From Candidatus Sulfopaludibacter sp. SbA3 (lineage in GTDB: Bacteria; Acidobacteriota; Vicinamibacteria; Vicinamibacterales; UBA2999): a DNA stretch of 64,000 bases. Shown here one piece after another: positions 43,345-52,564 of this stretch. A program made the translations under genes and the position numbers. The stretch's first letter is position 1; each line of letters begins with the position of its first letter. The notes under the pieces are model-generated. The model was not told where the DNA came from. It made no database searches and worked only from the letters and a program-made list of their open reading frames with translations. The stretch covers positions 62,001 through 126,000 of the forward strand of contig CAMDNQ010000005.1 in assembly GCA_945903265.1 (NCBI GenBank), written 5' to 3'.

Positions 43345-44622
43345 TCAGAACCGGACTTGCAACCCCGTCGAGACCGAATACTGCCGTAAGTCCAGTCGTT
43401 CGACGCGATCCTCACGGCTGTACGACCCCCCCACACTCAGGCCAAAGCGGTCGGTCAGATTGATGGACGCTTCCGCCGCCCCCACGTCCGAGTCGAGCAC
43501 CTCCAGATCGCGAAGGCTTACAGGTTCCTCGCGCCACGCACCGCGCCCATATCGAACGCCCACATGTGTCCTGGAGCTACCGATGTAACGACGGACGGAG
43601 AAGTGTGTCGAGCGGGAGGTCCCGGCGTTCGCGGGAGACACAAAGACGCGCCCGCTGAACAGCCAGTTTCCGTAATACTTGGCGAGCGACCCGACGTAGA
43701 TGTTCACGCCGCGGCCGAACCCCAGCCGCCGGAATCCTGCTGCACCCTCGAACCCGGCGCCCAAACTCTGATACAGATCGGCGGCATACCGATAACGCGG
43801 ATACAGGCGAGCGTCCGGCGAATAAGCACCGGCCACATAGCCATATGTGCCCGGCCGGAGCAGTGGATATATCTCGACCCCGATCTGGCTATCAGTGAGT
43901 CCGAACCGTTCCGCACGCGACGCATTCATCAGCACGGGGCCCAGAGCTGTGGTGCGACTCAGACCCACGTGGGACTCCCGCCATGCGGCGCGGCCGTCAC
44001 TGAAGCCATCGTACGAGGTTCCGATACTGGCGTGCCAGAGCCGCAGAGCGTGCTGTAATTCCCCCCGCAGAACCTCGGCTTGGGCATTGCGAGGATCGAT
44101 AGCGAACAGACGCTCCAACGTATCGCGCGCTTCGGTCAATCGATTCAACGCGACAAGTGCCCGGGTCAGCCCAAGCAGGTAATCCGGCTCCGCGGGGCGC
44201 TGCACCAGTCCTCGGCGCGTCAGCTCCTCTGCGCGCCCGGGATCCCCCGCGGCGAGTTCGACGGCGATCATGGCAGGCAGTGCGTCGCCATGCGTTGGAT
44301 TCTCCATGAGGACGATCTCGAGTTCGTGACGCGCGTCATCGTACTGCCCGTCCCACCCCAATATGGTTCCGAGCAGGACTCGGGTATCGCTGTCGTCAGG
44401 CCTGAGCACCGCGGCGGTTCGCAACAGCGTGATGGCCGCCGCCCGCTCGCCGCCGACCGCAAGTGCCCGCGCGCGTATCGCTAGCTCCCCTGGCGCCGGT
44501 ACTGCCTGGATCGGCGTAGCGGTCGCAGCTGGCAGATGAGGCTCGCTCTGCGCGCCAAGCGCAGACACGGAGGTCATGACCATCATCAGGACCGCGCCCA
44601 CGCCGAGATGTCGCCTGGTCAT
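43345..44622 (-). CDS. TPR plus YaiO-family outer-membrane beta-barrel
   Basis: Exported protein of 425 residues from the ATG at 44622. Signal peptide ends near SALGAQ. Residues about 45-195 form TPR-like helical repeats (RALAVGGERAAAITLLRTAAVLRPDD, then LLGTILGWDGQYDDARHELEIVLMENP, then LLGLTRALVALNRLTEARDTLERLFAIDP). Residues about 200-425 are alternating strands of a YaiO-type barrel ending SVSTGLQVRF, with a terminal Phe. The TPR-plus-barrel layout is that of PgaA-like exopolysaccharide export pores. It is divergent from the HEAT-repeat and glycosyltransferase genes, which could supply the synthase. Confidence 0.85.
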   Translation of the reverse strand: MTRRHLGVGAVLMMVMTSVSALGAQSEPHLPAATATPIQAVPAPGELAIRARALAVGGERAAAITLLRTAAVLRPDDSDTRVLLGTILGWDGQYDDARHELEIVLMENPTHGDALPAMIAVELAAGDPGRAEELTRRGLVQRPAEPDYLLGLTRALVALNRLTEARDTLERLFAIDPRNAQAEVLRGELQHALRLWHASIGTSYDGFSDGRAAWRESHVGLSRTTALGPVLMNASRAERFGLTDSQIGVEIYPLLRPGTYGYVAGAYSPDARLYPRYRYAADLYQSLGAGFEGAAGFRRLGFGRGVNIYVGSLAKYYGNWLFSGRVFVSPANAGTSRSTHFSVRRYIGSSRTHVGVRYGRGAWREEPVSLRDLEVLDSDVGAAEASINLTDRFGLSVGGSYSREDRVERLDLRQYSVSTGLQVRF

Positions 44623-44746
44623 CGTGTAGCAAGGCTCCGTGTTACGGGTACAGTCGTGAGGCTTGAGCATGCTTGAGAGCAGACAGACGCTGCTGTTCCA
44701 TTCTGCACAGCCTCTGGCGTGACAAGGCGCATAGCATCGAGGGTGT

Positions 44747-45817
44747 ATGTCCGAGGCCGCCGAGTTGCTCCGCCTCGTCCTATTACCCTTTCTTCTCTTC
44801 TGCGGATCGCTGCTCACGGCGCTGATTGCCTACCTCTTCATCCAGCGGCTGACGCGGGAGATTGCAGAAAAACGGCGGCAGGCGATGATCGCCCTGTATC
44901 GGCCGCTGATCGATGCGGTCACCTGCTTCGGCGTGACGGCGGCGCTCCGCGATCGACTCGAGGCGGCGCCCCCGTCCCACCGTCGATTCATCGGAGAACT
45001 TCTGCTGGCACCGTTGCGTACGGCGCGTGGCGACATCGTCACGCATGTCCGCGAGGCAGCGCAGACCGTGGGCCTCACCAAGGACTGGCTCGCGGATCTG
45101 ACGCATCGCCGCTGGTGGCGCAGGGCCGATGGGGTGAGAGCGCTGGGAGCTGTGGAGGAACGGTCGGCGCTATCGGCTGTACTGCTTGCACTGGATGACG
45201 ACCACGAAGAAGTCCGCGCCGCGGCTGTCGAAGCGGCCGGACGTCTCGGCGATCTCCGTGCTTTGCCGGCGCTCCTGGGGCACCTTGGCGACGGTTCGCG
45301 GTACCAGCGCGCGCGGGTCATTGAAGCGCTCCGCAACCTGGGGCCGGCGGTGACTCCGGGGCTCGTGGAGTTCGTACGCTGCCGCCCCGAGCTTACGCGC
45401 CTCGCGGCAGAAATCTTCGGAATGATCGGCACCGTCGCCGCCATCGATCCGCTGCTCGAGTGGTGCGACGATCGCCGTGGCGACGTGCGGGCCGCCGCGC
45501 TGCACGCCATCGGGTCCCTCGGTATCGATGATCGAAGTTACTACTTCGTGCTGAGGGGGCTTGGTGACGCCGACCCTCATGCCCGTGCGATGGCCGCCCG
45601 CGCGCTGGGGCGAGGCCGACGGGAAGATGCGGTCAGCTATCTGGCTGAACGGCTCGACGACGAATGGCTTCCTGCGGCGCAGGCCGCAGGGGCGCTGCAG
45701 CGGCTGGGGGCGCCGGGACGGGCAGCCCTCGAAGCTCGCGCGCGCGACGAAGGTCAGGCCGGGGATCTGGCGCGTCAGATGCTGTGGACACGGGGCCTCG
45801 GCCCGGCGCAAGCCTAG
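44747..45817 (+). CDS. membrane-anchored HEAT-repeat protein
   Basis: Protein of 356 residues. One N-terminal membrane segment (about 8-33, LLRLVLLPFLLFCGSLLTALIAYLFI) is followed by a charged linker and, from about 120 on, HEAT/PBS-lyase-type helical repeats such as RADGVRALGAVEERSALSAVLLAL, VRAAAVEAAGRLGDLRALPALLGHL and VRAAALHAIGSLG. These make a curved protein-binding scaffold. Only 3 nt separate its stop from the synthase ATG (the ribosome site GGAG overlaps the stop), so the two are coupled. An assembly or regulatory role for the glycosyltransferase is inferred. Confidence 0.85.
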   Translation: MSEAAELLRLVLLPFLLFCGSLLTALIAYLFIQRLTREIAEKRRQAMIALYRPLIDAVTCFGVTAALRDRLEAAPPSHRRFIGELLLAPLRTARGDIVTHVREAAQTVGLTKDWLADLTHRRWWRRADGVRALGAVEERSALSAVLLALDDDHEEVRAAAVEAAGRLGDLRALPALLGHLGDGSRYQRARVIEALRNLGPAVTPGLVEFVRCRPELTRLAAEIFGMIGTVAAIDPLLEWCDDRRGDVRAAALHAIGSLGIDDRSYYFVLRGLGDADPHARAMAARALGRGRREDAVSYLAERLDDEWLPAAQAAGALQRLGAPGRAALEARARDEGQAGDLARQMLWTRGLGPAQA

Positions 45818-45820
45818 GAG

Positions 45821-47233
45821 ATGCCGGGGGCCTTCTTCAGCGGCGCAGCCGCGTTTCTGGAAGTCGCGATCATCATCTACTTCCTGGCTCTCAATAGTCT
45901 CTACCTGCTGTTTTCGGTCGTCGCGTATGTTCGGCTTCGTCAGCACAGGCGGCGATGGACCGCACGCGACGTCGAAACCATCATGCGGTCGTCCGACACA
46001 CCGGCCATTTCAGTCATCGTTCCCGCGTTCAACGAAGAGGCGTCCCTCGCCGAAAGTGTTCACTCGCTGCTGCACCTGAACTATCCCCAGTTTGAGGTCA
46101 TCGTCGTGAGCGACGGATCGACCGACGGCACCCTGCCTGGGGCGGCCCGCGACTTCGAACTCATGCGCGCACCCGTGAGTTACGCGCAGCCGATACCCAC
46201 CCAGCCCGTACGCGGCGTCTATCGATCACTCGTGCATCCCGATCTGGTGCTGATCGACAAACAGAACGGGGGAAAGGCGGACGCCATCAATGCGGGGATC
46301 AACGCGGCACGGTACCCACTGGTGTGCGTCATCGACGCCGACTCATTACTTGAAGAGCAATCGCTCAACCGCGCCGTGCTTCCCTTCATCGAAGACCCTG
46401 ACACGATCGCGTCAGGCGGGATCGTCCGTATCGCCAATGGCTGTCGCATCGAGCACGGGCGCGTGACCGAGGTCAGGCTGCCCCGCAGTCCTCTCGCGAT
46501 GTTTCAGACCGTCGAGTACCTGCGCGCGTTCCTGGCAGGCCGCGTCGCTCAATCCGCTGTCAACGCACTTCTGATCATTTCAGGCGCATTCGGTCTGTTC
46601 AGACGCGAGGCGGTGATTGAGGTTGGGGGATTTCGGGCAGACACAATTGGCGAGGACATGGAACTCGTCACCCGCCTTCATCGGCTCTATAGAGAACGTG
46701 GACAACGTTACCGGATTGTCTTTCAGCCCGAGCCGACCTGCTGGACCGAAGTACCCGAATCATTGCGGATGCTCGGCCGCCAGCGGAACCGCTGGCAACG
46801 CGGGACGATGCAGGTGCTCGGGTACCACGCTTCGATGCTGTTCAACCGCCGGTACGGCGTCATTGGCATGCTGGCCATGCCCTATTACTTCATTTTCGAA
46901 GCGATAGGCCCGGTCATCGAGCTCGCGGGTTATGTACTCACCATATTGGCGATTGTCTTCGGCGTCATCGACTGGAGGTTCGCCGAGCTCTTTTTTCTCG
47001 CGGCGATCGTATACGGTAGCTTGCTCTCCGTAGCTGCCGTCGCCCTGGAGGAATTGTCGTTCCGGCGGTATCCGAAGGCGCGCGATCTGCTTCGGCTCGT
47101 GGCGTACGGCGTACTCGAGAACTTCGGGTACCGCCAGCTTGCAACCTGCTGGCGCATCGCAGGCGTCGTCGATTTTCTCAGAGGCAAGCAGGCGTGGGGC
47201 GCCATGACACGCAAGGGATTCACGACGACGTAG
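45821..47233 (+). CDS. processive family-2 glycosyltransferase (polysaccharide synthase)
   Basis: Inner-membrane polysaccharide synthase of 470 residues, like PgaC, hyaluronan synthase and NodC. An N-terminal membrane segment (about 12-36) precedes the cytoplasmic GT-A domain with VIVPAFNEEASL, DGSTDGT, KQNGGKADAIN, the UDP-sugar DxD (Asp172, Asp174 in VIDADS), the base motif GEDME (278-279) and the processivity motif QRNRW (321-325). At least three more membrane segments follow (about 345-440). All catalytic motifs are intact. The polymer made is unknown; sequence cannot separate GlcNAc from other sugars. Confidence 0.92.
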   Translation: MPGAFFSGAAAFLEVAIIIYFLALNSLYLLFSVVAYVRLRQHRRRWTARDVETIMRSSDTPAISVIVPAFNEEASLAESVHSLLHLNYPQFEVIVVSDGSTDGTLPGAARDFELMRAPVSYAQPIPTQPVRGVYRSLVHPDLVLIDKQNGGKADAINAGINAARYPLVCVIDADSLLEEQSLNRAVLPFIEDPDTIASGGIVRIANGCRIEHGRVTEVRLPRSPLAMFQTVEYLRAFLAGRVAQSAVNALLIISGAFGLFRREAVIEVGGFRADTIGEDMELVTRLHRLYRERGQRYRIVFQPEPTCWTEVPESLRMLGRQRNRWQRGTMQVLGYHASMLFNRRYGVIGMLAMPYYFIFEAIGPVIELAGYVLTILAIVFGVIDWRFAELFFLAAIVYGSLLSVAAVALEELSFRRYPKARDLLRLVAYGVLENFGYRQLATCWRIAGVVDFLRGKQAWGAMTRKGFTTT

Positions 47234-47240
47234 CCGCCGC

Positions 47241-47614
47241 TCATGAGCCGGACGACCGTTTCAGCAGGATCCGTACCTCCTCGGACAACGTTCGCGGATC
47301 GAACGGCTTGGTCAGGACGCCGGCCGCGCCGAGGCTGTTCATCCGTTCGACTTCGGCCCCAACCGTCTTTGCGGTCAAGAAGATCACCGGCGTGGCGGCG
47401 GTGGCGGGATGCGCGCGAAGCGCCGTGATCGTTTCTGACCCGTCCATGACCGGCATCATCATGTCCAGCAGGATGACGTCCGGATTCTCGTCGCAGGCTT
47501 TGCGGATTCCTTCCGCGCCGCTGGCGGCCTGAATCACGTCCATGCCTCCGACACGCGAGAGCGTCAGTCCGGCGATGGATCGGATGTCGTCGTCGTCATC
47601 GATGATCAGGACCT

Positions 47615-47618
<4 letters not shown>
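47241..47618 (-). CDS. single-domain response regulator
   Basis: CheY-like receiver, 125 residues. It begins with GTG at 47618 that overlaps the upstream kinase stop (GTGA). Acidic pocket IDDDDD (5-11), phosphoacceptor Asp52 in LLDMMMPVMDG, Thr in FLTAK, and Lys in TKPFDP. Last gene of the long minus-strand signalling operon, probably phosphorylated by the REC-kinase just upstream. No output domain. Confidence 0.92.
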
Positions 47619-48772
<1,154 letters not shown>

Positions 48773-48914
48773 GGGAGCCTCGCGTGCGGCGATCAGCGGG
48801 TCGCGCACCTGCTGCACGAGCTCCGCAGCGGTGAATGGCTTCTGGACGAACCGTTGGCCGCTGTCGATACCCAGTTCGCTCACCGCCGAGTGCTCGGTAT
48901 ATCCGGACATGTAC
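48773..48914 (-). pseudogene. C-terminal remnant of a receiver domain
   Basis: In frame with the REC-kinase and upstream of its likely start, the sequence reads YMSGYTEHSAVSELG, then a short link to RFVQKPFTAAELV. This matches the last third of a receiver domain; the hybrid kinase at 53955 ends with the same pattern (YMSGYTEDAISHHG, then FLHKPFSSEAL). The first two thirds of the receiver are missing. The previous gene runs out of its own domain and into this stretch in another frame. It looks like the scar of a deletion. If translation starts at the ATG at 48910, this piece would be attached to the kinase. Confidence 0.6.
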
Positions 48915-49278
48915 TCGCGCGAAGCCGTGCCGCGACCGTGGCCAGGAACTCCTTATACGCAAGCGGTTTGGCAATGTATCCATCGCACCCCGCGGCTCGA
49001 ATGCGCTCCTCGTCGCCCTTCATGGCGAGCGCGGTGAGCGCAATGACGGGGATCGCACGAGTGGCGTCGGCCCCCTTCAGCAATTGCGTTGCTTCGAGGC
49101 CGTCCATGCCGGGAAGCTGGACGTCCATGAGAATCAGGTTGGGCTGCGCCTCGCGCGCCAGTGCAAGCCCTGTCTCCGCGTCGCGTGCCGTCACGACGGC
49201 ATGGCCGGCAGATTCCAGGAGCATCACCGCCAGTTTCATGTTGGCGACGTTGTCCTCAATGACCAGTATTGTTGCCAT
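48880..49278 (-). CDS. single-domain response regulator (DivK-like) with out-of-frame tail
   Basis: Receiver of 132 residues. Acidic residues IEDN at 7-10, phosphoacceptor Asp52 in LMDVQLPGMDG, Thr in ALTAL, and Lys in IAKPL; overall DivK-like. The domain is complete by about residue 122 (VAARLRA); the last dozen residues are read from the receiver remnant in the wrong frame before a chance stop. So the natural end of this gene was lost in a rearrangement. The ATG is 1 nt after the stop of the three-PAS kinase, so the two are co-translated. Confidence 0.88.
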   Translation of the reverse strand: MATILVIEDNVANMKLAVMLLESAGHAVVTARDAETGLALAREAQPNLILMDVQLPGMDGLEATQLLKGADATRAIPVIALTALAMKGDEERIRAAGCDGYIAKPLAYKEFLATVAARLRASTCPDIPSTRR

Positions 49279-49279
49279 G

Positions 49280-52195
49280 TCAGCACACCGTGCGGAACGA
49301 CATGGCTCGCTGGACTTCGGCGGTAAACTGCATGGGATCGAAAACGCCTTTTTCCATGATGTTCGCCACATAGCCATTGAGCTTGGCCCTGTCGCCTGCA
49401 GTGATCTGTTTAGCGGTGACGACGAGGACCGGAATGCGAGCGGTCGCGGGATCGCCCTGGAGGGCCTCGATCACGTCGAAGCCGTTCACCTCCGGCATCA
49501 TGAGATCCATGACGATGAGGTCGGGCAGTTCACGTCGCGCGGCGTCAATGGCCTCGCGCCCGCCGTAGGCGCGAAGTACCGTGCTCGCCATATCCAGAAT
49601 TCGAACGGCAATCAGCTCGACAGCCTTCGGGTCGTCGTCGGCGACCAGGACTTTGAGCGTTTTTCCGCGCGCGAGAGGCAGCAGGCCAAGCTCGACGAGC
49701 GATTCGTAGAGCTCCTGCCGCGACATCGGCTTCTGCATGACCGCGGCGGCACCGAGCGAGAAGCCTATATTCCTGTCCGCCACAATCGAGATAATCACCA
49801 CCGGAATGCGGCGCAGGCTCGGCACCTGCCTCATGCGTCCCAGAAATTCCCACCCGTCCATGCCCGGCAGCATGATGTCCAGCGTGATCAATGACAGTGG
49901 CTGCTTCACGGCGAGCGCCAGGGCGTCCTCACCGTTCGTCGCGTGGACGACGATGAAACCCTCAGCTTCGAGCTGCAGTCGAATCAGCTCAGCGGATTTC
50001 GGGTCATCTTCGACGACCAGCGCCCTGCGAACACCAGGCGCACCGGGCCGCGCGCCCGGAAGTGTTGTGACCGGTGCGATCGCCTGGCCGTCCGCGGTTC
50101 GGAGCGGCAGCCAGATGGCAAAACAGGAGCCCTCGCCCGCCGAGCTTTCAACCGCCACCGAGCCTGAATGCAGATCAGCGAGAAGCTTCACCATGGCGAG
50201 GCCAAGGCCGGTACCTTCGAATTTTCGCGCGAGACCGCCGTCGATCTGGGTGAACGGGGTGAACAGCTGCTCGAGGCCGGCGGGTGACATGCCAATGCCG
50301 TTGTCGGTGACGCTGATCTTCAGGAACTCGTCGAACTCGCTCTCGACCAACGGGAAGCTGCGGGCCGGCCACGTCCCCGAGAGTCGCCCGACATCGCCGC
50401 GCCGATCGCAGCTCGCGCGCAATGTGACCGTGCCGCCGTCATTGGTGAATTTCACGGCGTTGAACAGCAGGTTATAGACGATCTGCTTGACCTTGCGCGC
50501 GTCCGCCGTAACTGAAGGCATGTCGTCGGGGATGTCCATGTTGAGATGGATGCGCCGCGCAGCCGCCTTCTCCCTGACGATCGACAGGCTGTTCGCGAAC
50601 AACGACGCCACCGGGACCGGCTCCAGGTCGAGCGTCATCTTGCCCGCTTCCACCTTCGACAGGTCGAGGATGTCGTTGATCAGCGACAGCAGATGCTTGC
50701 CGCTGCCAAAGATGTCCCTGATGCACCCGCGCTGCTGTTCCGACATCTCGCCCATGAGACCGTCCTTCAGCACCTCCGAGAAGCCGATGATGGCGTTCAG
50801 CGGAGTCCGCAATTCGTGCGACATGTTGGCGAGGAATTCGGACTTCATCCGGCTGGCTTCTTCGAGCTCGACGTTCTTCTGCTGCAGCGCGTGCTCGAAG
50901 TGCCGCAATTGCGTCACGTCGCGTGCCGCCGCAAACACGCCCTTCAGATTCCGGTCGCGATCGTGGAACGTTGTAGCGTTGTAGGACACAAGAGTGCGCG
51001 TGCCGTCCCGCGCCTGCGCCGTCAGCTCGTAATTAGTGACCTTGCCTTCGGTAAGGACCCGATTGATTCCCGCTTCGGCCCGGGTGGAATCGGTGAAGTA
51101 GTTCTTGAACGGAGCGCCGATGAGCTCATCGCGGGTGCAACCGGTCAGGGTTTCTGTCTGCTTGTTGACGTCGGTGATGATACCGTCCGGATCGGTAGCC
51201 ATCAGTGCGTCGATGTTGGATTCGACGAGCGACCGCGTGTAGAAATGATGATCGCGCAATCGCTGGTCGAGCTTCTTGCGGTCCTCCTCGATCTGTTTCC
51301 GCGCCGTAATGTCCGTCCCCAGCAACAGGTAGCCGATGATCGCATCCTGAGGATCACGGAGCGCCGTCACCCGCACGACCGCGGGGAACCGGCTTCCGTC
51401 TTTCCGGATCGTTGTCAGTTCGTACATGTCTTCGATCCCCCGCGCCGCCCTGAAGACGATGGCATCGAACCCGGGAGCAATCGGCGTCGAAAATTCGACA
51501 CTCAGCGCGGCAGCCCGCTCGGCCATCTCCTGGGCGTCGTGAAGGTCGGCCGGCGTCATGCGGTTCACCACCTCCGCTGCCGTATAGCCGAGCATCTGTT
51601 CGGCACCCACGTTGAAGATTTGAATGATCCCGGCGGCATCGGTGGCAATACTCGACAGGCTGGCGCTGCGCAAAATGGCTTGCTGGAGCGCGCCGGCGGT
51701 GAGCAGCGCCTGCTCCGCGGCTTTACGCGCCGTGTTGTCGGTTCCAATCAACAGATATCCGATGATCCGATCCTGCACGTCGCGGAGGGCGGTAACGGAC
51801 ACCACGGCCGGGACCCGAATCTTGTCCTTTCGGACGTATGTCAGTTCGTAAATGTCTTCGATCCCGCGGGACGCCTTGAACACCAGCGCTTCGAATCCTG
51901 GTGCGATCGGTGTTCCGAGCTCGGCCGTCAGTGCCTTCGCGCGCCTGATCAGTTCCCGTGGATCTGAAATATCGGCGGGGCTGGCCTTGTTCACCATTTC
52001 GTCCGCGGCGTACCCGAGCATCCGTTCCGCCCCGACGTTGAAAATCTGGATCACGCCATTTGCATCAGTGGCAATGCTCGAGAAATTCGCGCTGTTGAAA
52101 ATCGCGCTTTGCAGCGCGCTCGTGTTGAATGGATCCGCGGTGAGTACGGAGGCGTGCGCAGCAACAACATCGACAGTGCGTGTGTGTGCAGTCAC
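49280..52195 (-). CDS. hybrid sensor kinase PAS-PAS-PAS-HK-REC-REC
   Basis: Cytosolic hybrid kinase of about 971 residues. A GTG at 52195 with GAGGA 7 nt upstream is the likely start; a further upstream ATG adds 38 unlikely residues. PAS1 (about 26-155) and PAS2 (about 165-300) are internal duplicates of each other (shared SSIATDAxGxIQIFNVGAExMLGY), PAS3 (about 318-432) is different. The kinase core has His460 in ANMSHELRTPL, NLLFNAVKF, DNGIGM and GTGLGLA. Receiver 1 has Asp773 in TLDIMLPGMDG; receiver 2 has Asp897 in VMDLMMPEVNG. No membrane segments. Redox, gas or ligand sensing by the PAS domains is possible; no cofactor ligand is evident. Confidence 0.93.
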   Translation of the reverse strand: MTAHTRTVDVVAAHASVLTADPFNTSALQSAIFNSANFSSIATDANGVIQIFNVGAERMLGYAADEMVNKASPADISDPRELIRRAKALTAELGTPIAPGFEALVFKASRGIEDIYELTYVRKDKIRVPAVVSVTALRDVQDRIIGYLLIGTDNTARKAAEQALLTAGALQQAILRSASLSSIATDAAGIIQIFNVGAEQMLGYTAAEVVNRMTPADLHDAQEMAERAAALSVEFSTPIAPGFDAIVFRAARGIEDMYELTTIRKDGSRFPAVVRVTALRDPQDAIIGYLLLGTDITARKQIEEDRKKLDQRLRDHHFYTRSLVESNIDALMATDPDGIITDVNKQTETLTGCTRDELIGAPFKNYFTDSTRAEAGINRVLTEGKVTNYELTAQARDGTRTLVSYNATTFHDRDRNLKGVFAAARDVTQLRHFEHALQQKNVELEEASRMKSEFLANMSHELRTPLNAIIGFSEVLKDGLMGEMSEQQRGCIRDIFGSGKHLLSLINDILDLSKVEAGKMTLDLEPVPVASLFANSLSIVREKAAARRIHLNMDIPDDMPSVTADARKVKQIVYNLLFNAVKFTNDGGTVTLRASCDRRGDVGRLSGTWPARSFPLVESEFDEFLKISVTDNGIGMSPAGLEQLFTPFTQIDGGLARKFEGTGLGLAMVKLLADLHSGSVAVESSAGEGSCFAIWLPLRTADGQAIAPVTTLPGARPGAPGVRRALVVEDDPKSAELIRLQLEAEGFIVVHATNGEDALALAVKQPLSLITLDIMLPGMDGWEFLGRMRQVPSLRRIPVVIISIVADRNIGFSLGAAAVMQKPMSRQELYESLVELGLLPLARGKTLKVLVADDDPKAVELIAVRILDMASTVLRAYGGREAIDAARRELPDLIVMDLMMPEVNGFDVIEALQGDPATARIPVLVVTAKQITAGDRAKLNGYVANIMEKGVFDPMQFTAEVQRAMSFRTVC

Positions 52196-52339
52196 GTGTG
52201 GTTCCTCGTTCGCTGACGGTAGTTTCGAACCAGGAAACCACCCGGAGTCCGGACGTCTTTCAGCCACTATATTGGTCGCCCAGGCAAGCAGATGTATCGG
52301 ACTGCACACCCGTCAACACGACCCACCCCGCCAGAAGAG

Positions 52340-52546
52340 TCAGGGCACAGGTGGTGCCGGCTGTCCCTGCAGTTGCGCGACCAGGCCGAGGGCGTTCGCG
52401 GCCGCCTTCTGAATCTCTTCGAAGTCCTCTCGGCGCCGATCGTCCGGAGCAGCGTCTGCCAGCAGGATTTCAGCGAAGCCCGACACAACCGCAAGCTGGT
52501 TGGTCAAGTCGTGAAGCGTCTTTTCGGTCGTTTGCACGTCATGCAC
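52340..52546 (-). CDS. isolated kinase phosphoacceptor-helix mini-protein
   Basis: A protein of only 68 residues. The core TLHDLTNQLAVVSGFAEILL, with His12, matches the H-box and first helix of kinases of the HDxxNxL type, and the second half (REDFEEIQKAAANALGLVAQLQG) matches the second dimerisation helix. There is no ATPase domain. Start appears to be GTG at 52546 with AGAAG upstream. It sits 18 nt after the sigma-54 activator gene and 144 nt before the three-PAS kinase, in the same direction. It could act as a histidine phosphotransfer protein, or be a remnant of a lost kinase. The short length and open frame make it credible but not certain. Confidence 0.6.
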   Translation of the reverse strand: MHDVQTTEKTLHDLTNQLAVVSGFAEILLADAAPDDRRREDFEEIQKAAANALGLVAQLQGQPAPPVP

Positions 52547-52564
52547 CTTCTCGGAAAACGTTGA

